A program made the translations under genes and the position numbers. Positions 54,810-64,000 of a DNA stretch of 64,000 nt are shown piece by piece. A model generated the notes under the pieces. It was not told where the DNA came from. It worked only from the letters and a program-made list of their open reading frames with translations, and ran no database searches. The stretch's first letter is position 1; each line of letters begins with the position of its first letter. The stretch comes from Actinernus sp. WN-2022 (taxonomy: Eukaryota > Cnidaria > Anthozoa > Actiniaria > Actinernidae): assembly GCA_030867875.1 (NCBI GenBank), contig JAOWCC010000919.1:46275-110274 (forward strand), read 5' to 3'.

Positions 54810-55605
54810 CTTGTGCATATTTCGTACGTTCTTGGCAGAATTACTGATAACAGTATTTAATCTTAACCAACAATGATATCATTATGTTGTCATGAGAACA
54901 TGATCAAAAGTTCTTGTTCATATAATATGTTTGGTTCTGTTCGCAGTGTAACAAGATCGTAATCGAGTGTTGTCGAATGCAAACACGATGGTCTTATGGG
55001 ATTAGCTAAAACTTAACAGCACTGCTGCCTAGCATCGGCGAGGTGGCGTAAAACCGCTCGCCTCTCACCAGCGACATCGATTACCGGACGCGGGGTCATA
55101 TGTGAGTTGAGTTTGTTGATTCTCACGCAGGCTCCGAGGGTTCTTCACCGGATTCCTCCCTCCATAAAAATCAACATCTGAGACCGAGTTGAGCGTTGAG
55201 TGTAGAATGAATGTAGTAAGCAGTGTTTGTGCGTGGAATGAGAGACATGAGTCATTAGCATGTCTCCCTAGAGGCCTAATCAGCGTCCGAGGATAACCAT
55301 CATATTTAACTTTTTTATGCATATTGCACAATTGTCCAAATGATCTAGAGATTTCAGGCAATTTTTAGCTTCAATACTACAACAGCAATAAGGCTGTGCT
55401 CTGGATCTAACACTGTTTTTCAAATCAATAACCTTACCCAGCACCCAAACGGCATAACAAGGTCTGGACGCCGCCTTAGATTATAACTGTTTTTATTATC
55501 CAGTAACAGTACAAAACTTTTCAAGTAACCACACCAAATACGTCTGGACCGTTTTAATGAGCATTAGGTGTAAAGGGCGAATCCCATATCCCCGAGTTTG
55601 GAATT

Positions 55606-55685
55606 GAGTCCGAGTTAGAGTTAGACTCGAGTTGGAATCCGAGTCATTAGATTCCGAGTTGGAATCCGAGTTAGATTCCGAGTTT
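55606..55685. repeat. GAGTTNGANTCC short repeats
   Basis: GAGTTGGAATCCGAGTTAGA-like 12-mers, degenerate, about six copies. Confidence 0.7.
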
Positions 55686-55767
55686 ACAGTAGCGAAATTT
55701 GGAATTTTAGCTGGCTTTCATTGATAACGGCCGGAAAGGTTCTCGATTATGCAGTCATGAATACGAG

Positions 55768-55986
55768 GGCGGCCATCAAAAGTCAAATTACAACAACTCA
55801 AAAGTTAAACCATTAAGGCAGAAAATCAAACTGAGTTTCGCTTTGAGCACTTTCGCTTTGAGCACTTTCGCTTTATCGAATTTCGCTTTAATTTAGCACA
55901 TTTGCCTTATCGAGTTTCGCTTTGAGCACTTTTGCCTTTATGCAATTTGACTTTTGAGTTGTTGTAATTTGACTTTTGATGACCGC
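55768..55986. mobile_element. MITE with AGTCAAATTACAACAACTCA arms
   Basis: GCGGCCATCAAAAGTCAAAT at the left and its complement at the right (to about 55986), with GCTTTGAGCACTTTC repeats in the centre. It abuts the LINE fragment at 55990. Confidence 0.8.
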
Positions 55987-55989
55987 TCA

Positions 55990-56262
55990 CTTATTTCCTC
56001 GCTTTTTGATGGTAAAATTCGACGGTTTCTGCACTGGCTGACCAAGCATGTGCAGTATCAGTTTCCCTTACAGTGTTGAATAGAGCTGTGAGACAATCTG
56101 GGGCACAGGCAGTTCTGGCTTTACACATCATAATTGATTTTTGTTTGGCTCTCCTTTCAATGAGCCTTTTGCAACCCATAAACTCGAGTATAGATTGTGA
56201 GCAGGTATTATAATCAGAAGAATAAGTCTCGCAGCTCTATTTTGCAATTTACTTCATTATCT
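55990..56262 (-). pseudogene. LINE reverse transcriptase thumb fragment (CR1-like)
   Basis: The minus strand reads [10 protein letters not shown], a frameshift, then DYNTCSQSILEFMGCKRLIE and RRAKQKSIMMCK..CAPDCLTALF. This parallels [24 protein letters not shown] in the LINE at 32-38 kb. Degenerate and truncated. Confidence 0.65.
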
Positions 56263-56524
56263 TAGGGGCTCATCCACAAAATTACATATATAACCCGCCC
56301 AAAGACGGCTGTTTCCGCAGGCTACGAAAAGTGTAGAATAAGCACAATGCCACGTCCCTGGTTTCATTTAAAAAGAAAGACGAGAGGGCCGACTGTCGGT
56401 AATTCTCTGTAAAATGTACAAAATTATGGGGAGCATATTTTAATATAATTTGGGGACACGTTAGTAATGTGCGTCTCATCGGCTAAAAAATAAGAAAGAA
56501 AGAGCACTTTACGATCTACTAGGC

Positions 56525-56620
56525 CTTTTGTAAGAAACAGTTACGTGTTGATATATCACTTTAGTAACGAATGAATTGAGCTCCAAACAATCTTCAAAAA
56601 TGCAGTTTAGAAAGATCGCC
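56525..56620. repeat. Single diverged copy of the 74-bp repeat element
   Basis: GAAACAGTTACGTGTTGATA then TATCACTTTAGTAACGAATG and TTTAGAAAGATCGCC match both the 74-bp unit and the unique tail after that array (TTTTAGAAAGATCGATAATC at 43631). Confidence 0.7.
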
Positions 56621-57416
56621 ATGCAATCGACCCCAAATAAATCACAAGATTGCGATACGTTTGCATGCAGGATGCCGTCTGGGCTTTTTTCGCTTGTTGA
56701 TTTAAGGGGCTTTCTCATAGTTTCAATCCCCAAATTTCCTGAACGATTAGAGCCATACTCACACGTTCTCTGCTTCAGTTTTTACACCAAAATGTTCTCA
56801 TCAGGAAATATCCTTGTTCGCATTATAAGCCTTGAACTTTTAATTAATGAACTCTTTTTTTTTTATGACAGTTTTCAAGTAAAACGAGTAAGATGAATTA
56901 AATGGTATGGTTATTTGTTTAATTTGTACTACTAATGACTTGCGATGTACGCAAGCTAAGGTTGCATATACTGGCAAATAAACGCGACCTTAGCAGCCAC
57001 GACAGGCTCGTATGCTCAGAGTCTTGTGTGGATCGTTTCTTTTACTACTTTTCTGTTCCAGGGCTTGTAAAAAAAGAGGACTTCGTGCAGAGATCTACTC
57101 AGGCCAAACAAAAATCCGCATGATTTACTATCTTAGGGTTCTCAAGATTAAATTTGCAAACCACGGTCACGATGTCAGTTTAATATACTTAATGAAATCG
57201 GTTGGTCTAAAAAATATAGGACTGAACATCACTGAACAATAGAGAATTAACACGAAAATTTAGGTCTCTAACGCCGTATAGAGAACTTGAACCCATTGAG
57301 TTGTTGAAGCGCTTTAGTCCAGTTTAATATGGACTCAAGGTTTCTTAGATCCTTTAAACATTGATGTTGAACATTATTATTTAATATATATTTTATATAT
57401 CTTCCGGTATTAGTCA

Positions 57417-57592
57417 TACGTATGTATACTAGAATGTATACTAGAATGTATACTAGAATGTATACTAGAATGTATACTAGAATGTATACTAGAATGTATA
57501 CTAGAATGTATACTAGAATGTATACTAGAATGTATACTAGAATGTATACTAGAATGTATACTAGAATGTATACTAGAATGTATACTAGAATG
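57417..57592. repeat. 12-bp minisatellite ATGTATACTAGA, about 14 copies
   Basis: Perfect 12-mers; neither the plus frame YTRMYTRM nor the minus frames VYILVYIL and SSIHSSIH contain stops, hence long artefactual ORFs. Confidence 0.95.
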
Positions 57593-59566
57593 GAAGTAAA
57601 TATCCAAGACCCAAGTTGTGTTTGGTGGGTCGTCGTCGAAGGTCTGGCTGCTAATCGGACGGCTGAATCGTCAACTATAGCTCGACGCTCTCGCGTTTGA
57701 GATTTACTGTAAAATTTAATTTCTACTGAAAACTTTTCTATCACTTTTGATTCACAGAGAAGATTTGCGTTGAATTACAAGTTCAACCGAATGACAAGGT
57801 TGACTGAAGCTGCGTCATTCCTTAATGCTTTAAAGCCGATAAAATATCAACAACGGAAGACTTTTCAGATTTACATAATGTCATTATACGCTGTGTTTAG
57901 TTTGAGTATATGGAGTACCTAATGACTAGCATTTTGAGCTGTTTAGAGCCGATAAAAAACATCTCTATTTCCATTCACTTTGGGTTTTATTTCTTTGACA
58001 CGTGAGGAAAGCACACAAGCTTCTGGGATGGAACAACAAAAATAGAGCAACTTAATACCTCTGTTTGGGTGCGACTCGAATTCCAAACATGAAAACCTTT
58101 AGAAAAAGGATTGTACGAATTGTACGACAATCAAAGCACGCAGTGAGGTTACAAAATGGAAAAGGACAAGTGTCCACAGAAACATGTTTTTTACACTTCC
58201 AAAAATAACTGGTATCGTCTGGATAGAGACCACTTATAGTAAGTTATCACAGAGTTTATCATGGTGTTGAATTCCAGACTAAAATAAGCAAGAATAAACT
58301 TTAAATAAATGAGAATAAAGATAAAACAAATGGCTGAGAAAGAAAGCGCCCTTTCTGTTTTCAAATGAATTTAAACAAGTTCAAGTTAAGGATGGACTTT
58401 GAGGAGAATACGCTCGTATCAGAGGTTTGTTATAAAGTAACACTTGTTCTCGGCACGAGTACGTGTGCGTTTCGCACTGGAAATGATCTAGATAGGTATC
58501 GCGGGCGATGATGTGTCTCCGTCCTTCCTGGATGTGTTCAAGTGTGTTACAATGTATTATTTGCGCTGAGTCTTTCCCCAAGAAATCAAGAATCGTGATT
58601 TACGTCTGAAAACAAACAGAAATTTCTTGGACGTTCATTCACTTGCCCTTTGTTTACCGGTACAACAGCAAATAACAGCTCGACAAGTTGTGCTGAAAAG
58701 ACTGCTGCCAATATTTCAAGAAAGCTGAACGGATATCAAAGTTTGCTTCAAAGTAAATCAAGTAAACCTTTAGTTTTGAACTCCACCTTAACACATACTG
58801 TGTCTCTCAATGTTATTAAACTATTTTAAACTGACCACCTCATATTCAAACGACTCAGTTCTGCTTATTTAGACTTGAGACAGCGACATTTCATGCGAGT
58901 GAGCTAACAAGGGAACGGAAAGGTTAAGTTTAGACGGAAAGAGGAATAATAGCATCAATAAACGACGATGTTGACGAAGGAGGTTTTCTGAGTTCATTAC
59001 TTTCTCGCGATTATCTGTTGACAAAGTCGCACTTTCGTCTACTTGATCACCACCAACAATCACTCGCCGCTGCTTCCTTTAAACAATTAAGATTCCACCC
59101 GCGATAGAACGAGTCTCAGAAGCCACTTACGCCAGCCTACCCCGGGGCTACGACAACCTAATATGTAATCATAAGCGTAGAGATGCTGTAAAATTCATTA
59201 AAATCTAATCACTTGGATCAATCCAAATATTTGGCATTTCATCAGGTTAGCCTCAATATCTCCTGCAGGGAAACAACGGGGTGGAAGGTGGCCTCAGTAT
59301 TTTTAGATCCCTAAGCGCATCAATTATAAAGCACAGGTTTCATGTAACGGATCTTTGCAGTATCTGGAGAATAATAACAATGAGAACAATGACTGGAGAC
59401 GTGTTATCTGATCTGTGACGTGCATCCTGATACTCCCGCAATGTTGAAGTAAACCGAACTGAAAGACGCACACCAGAAAAGGGTCCAGAACGGCGCATCG
59501 GACTGGAGATTAAAACAAGAGGCACGAAATGAGAGGTTCATTCACACAAGAATAAAGAGCAGAACA
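57593..59566. other. No gene recognised
   Basis: No repeat, inverted repeat or exon that I can support. Confidence 0.4.
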
Positions 59567-59695
59567 GGACAAAACCGTGTATTAAACGGTTTACAATGCC
59601 TTACTGAGGAAAAATAATGATAGAACCGGGACAAAACCGCGCATTAAACGGTTTACAATGCCTTACTGAGGAAAAATAATGATAGAACCGGCTTT
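59567..59695. repeat. 62-bp tandem duplication
   Basis: AAAACCGTGTATTAAACGGT at 59571 and AAAACCGCGCATTAAACGGT at 59633. Confidence 0.88.
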
Positions 59696-60079
59696 AGACA
59701 CTGCTGTTTTAGGGAGCTCAACTTGCATGGTGTTATGGGAAGGCAATGATGCGCGCGCATGTATTCCTCAATTAACCATGATTCTTTGCGCACTGAGCAT
59801 TTCATTCCGAATTCCTGTCTCTGAGCACGCGCAGTTTACATTTGGCGTATTAATCTAGCAATACTAGATCACCGGTCACCAGTCTCTACAAGATAACTCA
59901 TCAATAGTATCGTCTGTAAGAATCAAATTCCCTGGCGGCGAGAGAGGACTTATCTACTCTGTATTATTACACATTGGGTAAGACTCATACTAACGTCTGT
60001 GTAGTATAACAGCAGTCAGGGACTTTAAAAAGAGTTATTGAGATGATATCATATCAGAAACTTTGATGACGCGACATCT

Positions 60080-60709
60080 CGTTAGCAGACAGACACCTCA
60101 TTAACAGACGGACACCTCGTTTGCAGACGAACAATTTCATTAACAGACAGACACCTCGTTAACAGACAGACACCTCATTAACAGACAGACACCTCATTAA
60201 CAGACAGACATCTCATTAAAAGACAGACACTTCATTAACAGACATACACCTCGTTAACAGACAGACACCTCATTAAAAGACATCTCATTAACAGACAGAC
60301 ATCTCATTAACAGACAGACATCTCGTTAACAGACAGACATCTCATTAACAGACGGACACTTCATTAACAGACAGACACCTCGTTAACAGACAGACACCTC
60401 GTTAAAAGTAATACGGAAAAGTTATTTGATTTTATTATTCTTTGCACTGGCATTTTTAACTGATTGAATTTTAATTGTCCAATAATCTATATTCATTGGA
60501 TGTACCATTTTTACCATTTCCATTTTTTAATGATAGCAATTTAATATATATAATTCGAAGTGTATGTACAAATCCGCATTACTTAAATAGACAAATAGAT
60601 AGATTAAATTAGATTAGGTTATTAGATTGAATAGATTAACTAGGTTTTAAGTGTGCCAACATCATTGTAAAAAGCATTGAGACTTCGGTTTTATGCGTTC
60701 TCAAGAACA

Positions 60710-60740
<31 letters not shown>

Positions 60741-60860
60741 AGACAGACACCTCATTAACAGACAGATACTTCATTAACGGACGGACACTTCATTAACGGA
60801 CAGACACTTCATTAACGGACATACACTTCATTAACGGACAGACACCTCGTTAGCAGATGG
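60080..60860. repeat. 19-bp minisatellite, interrupted
   Basis: ATTAACAGACAGACACCTC units (60080-60415) stop at a LINE tail fragment and resume at 60736-60850 with a slightly different set of variants. Confidence 0.9.
60411..60740 (+). mobile_element. LINE 3' tail fragment inserted in a minisatellite
   Basis: It ends with AAAAAGCATTGAGACTTCGG followed by GCGTTCTCAAGAACATATTATT and an (ATT)n run. This 3' end type is common for L2-like LINEs. The 19-bp minisatellite stops at its left and resumes at its right. Confidence 0.65.
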
Positions 60861-61099
60861 AGGGTTAAATATCTATGATTGCTATCTATCCAAAACTGTT
60901 GTCTATCTACTTAAAAACCCATGTTTTCAATTTTCAAAACACAAGCAGAACTGTCCCAGTCTTCTATCAAGCCACAATTCGCAGTCACGTTATGAATAAT
61001 CAACGAGTAGAAAACAGGTCATGCGAAAAGTAATACACATTAAACAAGTTGAGTGCACGTCGATGTTGGCATTTTGTAACAGAGGCAACAGTCAACTCC

Positions 61100-61203
61100 A
61101 CTCAAAGCAAAAACTCCACACCCTACCTCCACCCAACCCTAACCTAACCCTACCTCCACCCAACCCTAACCTAACCCTAACCTAACCCTACCTCCACCCA
61201 ACC
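61100..61203. repeat. Telomere-like AACCCTAACCTAACCCTACC repeats
   Basis: Degenerate CCCTAACCTAA and CCTACCTCCACCCAA units; not pure TTAGGG. Confidence 0.75.
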
Positions 61204-61438
61204 ATGCACGATTAAAGACAGGAAATGTAACCCATCATGATCACATGTTGCGAAACCCTGATGTTATTATCATGATCAAATGCTGAGTTCTGTGTTATTC
61301 AGTCTCAAATGACTTCATATACTACTATACTGTGTTAATGGCCGGTCACTTGATGGCGATTCCAGCAGCAGTGACAAACATTTTCAAAATGATAAGGGAA
61401 AAAACCGTACAGGCAACACAAACGTAATGTGGACTTAC

Positions 61439-61493
61439 TTTTTGATGACTCATCTTCCGCTTCTTGTATTGCATGAGCTCTGTCTCGACCAAG
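61439..61493 (-). CDS. Candidate small internal exon of an unknown minus-strand gene
   Basis: 55 bp between a strong acceptor (CGGCTTATTTCAG) and a consensus donor (CAAAAA|GTAAGTCC), reading LGRDRAHAIQEAEDESSK plus one base. Both splice signals are unusually good. No partner exon was found and no family recognised. Confidence 0.35.
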
Positions 61494-61566
61494 CTGAAAT
61501 AAGCCGACACAAAAATGTGTTAGAAAACAACATGGTACATTAGAGGGTTGGAAACAGTGAAACAAT

Positions 61567-62690
61567 GAGGCTAGGGCCCTTCATCAGTAATTAGGGCCCA
61601 TCATCAGTAAAGTAACTAGGGCCCATCATCAGTAACTAGGGCCCTTCATCAGTAATTAGGGCCCATCATCAGTAAAGTAACTAGGGCCCATCATCAGTAA
61701 CTAGGGCCCTTCATCAGTAATTAGGGCCCATCATCAGTAAAGTAACTAGGGCCCATCATCAGTAACTAGGGCCCGTCATCAGTAACTAGGGCCCATCGTC
61801 AGTAACTAGGGCCCATCGTCAGTAACTAGGGCCCATCGTCAGTAACTAGGGCCCATCCTCAGTAACTAGGGCCCATCATCAGTAACTAGGGCCCATCATC
61901 ATTAAAGTAACTAGGGCCCATCATCAGTAATTAGGGCCCATCATCAGTAATTAGGGCCCATCATCAGTAATTAGGGCCCATCATCAGTAATTAGGGCCCG
62001 TCATCAGTAACTAGGGCCCGTCATCAGTAACTAGGGCCCATCATCAGTAATTAGGGCCATCATCAGTAACTAGGGCCCATCATCAGTAATTAGGGCCCAT
62101 CATCAGTAATTAGGGCCCATCATCAGTAATTAGGGCCCATCATCAGTAATTAGGGCCCATCATCAGTAATTAGGGCCCATCATGAGTAACTAAGACCCAT
62201 CATCAGTAACTAGGGTCAATCATCAGTAACTAAGGCCCATCATCAGTAATTAGGGCCCATCATCAGTAACTAAGACGCATCATCAGTAACTAGGGTCCAT
62301 CATCAGTAACTAAGGCCCATCATCAGTAACTAGGGCCCGTCATCAGTAACTAGGGCCCTTCATCAGTAACTAGGGTCCATCATCAGTAATTAGGGCCATC
62401 ATCAGTAACTAGGGCCCATCATCAGTAATTAGGGCCCATCATCAGTAATTAGGGCCCATTATCAGTAACTAAGGCCCATCATCAGTAACTAGGGCCCGTC
62501 ATCAGTAACTAGGGCCCTTCATCAGTAACTAGGGTCCATCATCAGTAATTAGGGCCATCATCAGTAACTAGGGCCCATCATCAGTAATTAGGGCCCATCA
62601 TCAGTAATTAGGGCCCATTATCAGTAACTAAGGCCCATCATCAGTAACTAGGGCCCATCATCAGTAACTAGGGCCCATCATCAGTAACTA
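61567..62690. repeat. 20-bp minisatellite CTAGGGCCCATCATCAGTAA, about 56 copies
   Basis: Over 1.1 kb of units with variants (TTAGGGCCC, CTAAGGCCC, AAAGTAACT insertions). Blocks of several variant units recur, for example ACTAGGGCCCTTCATCAGTA sets and GGGCCATCATC deletions, so larger units were amplified too. Every standard unit has the GGGCCC palindrome. Confidence 0.95.
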
Positions 62691-62696
62691 GAGAGT

Positions 62697-63739
62697 ACAG
62701 GATGTTTAAATGTCGCATCTTGGCAGCAGGGTATGTTTAATTTTTCTTGGTTTCCTAAGGTTTCCTCATTGTCATATAACCAGCAAATAAAAACACCTGT
62801 GCTGAACTATTTAAGAGATATGTCAATCAACTCACCAACGACAGTCTAACTGGATTGATTCAGTTAAAATAGTTAGCAGAATTGTTCTAACGAATTTTAA
62901 CTTCTCATTCACCTCTACATCAATGTGTGACATTATGCAACTGTTGTTATATTAATTCCTAACTTTCAGGTCATTGTTTTAACGCATAATCCTTAACACT
63001 ATGTAGATATTAAAATATGTAGGTACTATATTTCAATGTTTTAAGTACCGGCTACTACTATCTTAAAAAAAGTATAATATCGCGCAATTTTGAAAATATC
63101 CAATCAAAACGAGTTGAGGAATTGGTTACGCGCGCTCATGACGCCATCCAATGTGTGTGTCATATGTTGTGGCAGTTCATTCTAAATGTGACTTTAGTTC
63201 TCCTGACTGATACAAACTGTCACTTGACACTGTTCTCTGCAGGAAGATAGCACTCTAATGAGTGATCCTAGTTGTACAATTCCCACTGTTCAAAATACAA
63301 ACAATTGAAATTCGTTGTTAACGGACTCATAAACGCTTAAAGAACATCGATTTTCTCGCCTTATGCGTTTAGTCAGTGACAGCAGCGACACGAAGAGAGG
63401 AAAAACGAGTACCGAACACACAATCCTAACCTAACGTGCGCCAACTAAACACAAATAAATCTCGTTGACAGTTCGGGTCTCAACGTTCTTGGATGTTCCT
63501 TATTAGTGAGCACTGAACTGCTCGACTCTAGCCATGCTCCACATTCCAATAGGACGTCTCACTTTCAACTCTAATTTGAGGTAACATAACAGGCTGACAA
63601 TCTTAAATAGCCTATTTCTATGAACATAATATATTACTTTAATGCACGCGCGTTGTATTCGAGTTACATTTTACCGATTATCAGCGTGCGGCTGTGATTG
63701 AGAAAAATATGAAAAAGAAAACAACTACTTTGATCTAAG
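62697..63739. other. No gene recognised
   Basis: Unremarkable AT-rich sequence before the LINE at the right edge. Confidence 0.4.
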
Positions 63740-64000
63740 ATGAATTACTCAGACCTTATAGTTAAAAATCAGTCTGACCATAAATTTCTTTTCAACACTA
63801 TTGACCGTATGCTTCATCGGAAACCAGAGAAGCTCTATCCAACATATGAATCTAATACTGAACTTTGCAATAAATTTATTGACTTCTTCGAATATAAAAT
63901 AGTCAAGATAAAGCAACAACTCGACAATTTTGCAGTCACTACTACTGAACTAGAGGAGGTTAATCCTGATCTTCAATGTGAACTAACTTGCTTTGCTCCT
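63740..64000 (+). pseudogene. LINE ORF2 segment entering from the right edge
   Basis: An open frame from ATG 63740 runs to the window end: SDLIVKNQSDHKFLFNTIDR, MLHRKPEKLYPTYESNTELC, then KFIDFFEYKIVKIKQQLDNF. This is the segment before the reverse transcriptase domain in L2-type LINEs (LLHRKPE..LP.....ELC..F..FF..KI..I). The element continues beyond the window, so its integrity is unknown. Confidence 0.7.

Noticed and set aside
57268..57744. Open frames VYILVYIL, SSIHSSIH and YTRMYTRM
   Set aside because: All come from one stop-free 12-bp repeat read in different frames.
61567..62690. CRISPR-like array of 20-bp repeats
   Set aside because: Units are contiguous with no unique spacers, and the genome is eukaryotic; it is a minisatellite. 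The same applies to the other arrays.

Overview
This is nuclear DNA of an animal, most likely a cnidarian and perhaps a stony coral. That assignment is inference: genes are split into many small exons with GT-AG introns, there are no operons, CR1/L2-type LINE fragments, short inverted-repeat elements and minisatellites are dense, and gene content is metazoan (an NT5DC2/3-type gene and a GAS1-type GDNF-domain gene) alongside a UDP-glycosyltransferase of the sterol-glucosyltransferase type that I associate with plants and fungi rather than vertebrates.

Three genes can be built from the sequence. (1) A UDP-glycosyltransferase on the minus strand: five exons between 11539 and 3863 join in phase, and the gene runs on past the left edge or into exons I cannot see. 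(2) A complete 16-exon NT5DC2/3-like gene on the plus strand, 11921 to 42266, 1551 coding bases and 516 residues, with every splice phase consistent and all four haloacid-dehalogenase motifs intact. Genes 1 and 2 are divergent, with start codons about 380 bp apart, so they probably share a promoter. (3) A single-exon GAS1-like gene, 47266 to 48081, with a signal peptide, two cysteine-rich GDNF/GAS1 domains and a hydrophobic C-terminal tail, preceded by a TATA-like box.

Most of the rest is repeat DNA. A degenerate CR1/L2-like LINE (32448 to about 38040, minus strand) has an SGNH-esterase ORF1 interrupted by a 508-bp inverted-repeat insert and a frameshifted endonuclease/reverse-transcriptase ORF2, with a second LINE fragment at the ORF1/ORF2 junction. 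The LINE lies between two matching TTAA-flanked terminal inverted repeats 7.5 kb apart. Other LINE pieces are at 30675-30992, 55990-56262, 60411-60740 and at the right edge (63740-64000). About eighteen short inverted-repeat (MITE-like) elements and about twenty tandem arrays are listed; several arrays start within a few bases of splice donors.

The right third (48-64 kb) has no gene I can assemble, only a few isolated coding-looking segments. I do not see a new biological system here. The most unusual points are local duplications that copied splice sites or part of an exon of the NT5DC gene, arrays abutting splice donors, a transcription-factor-motif-rich 63-bp minisatellite, and the layered transposon structure around the LINE.
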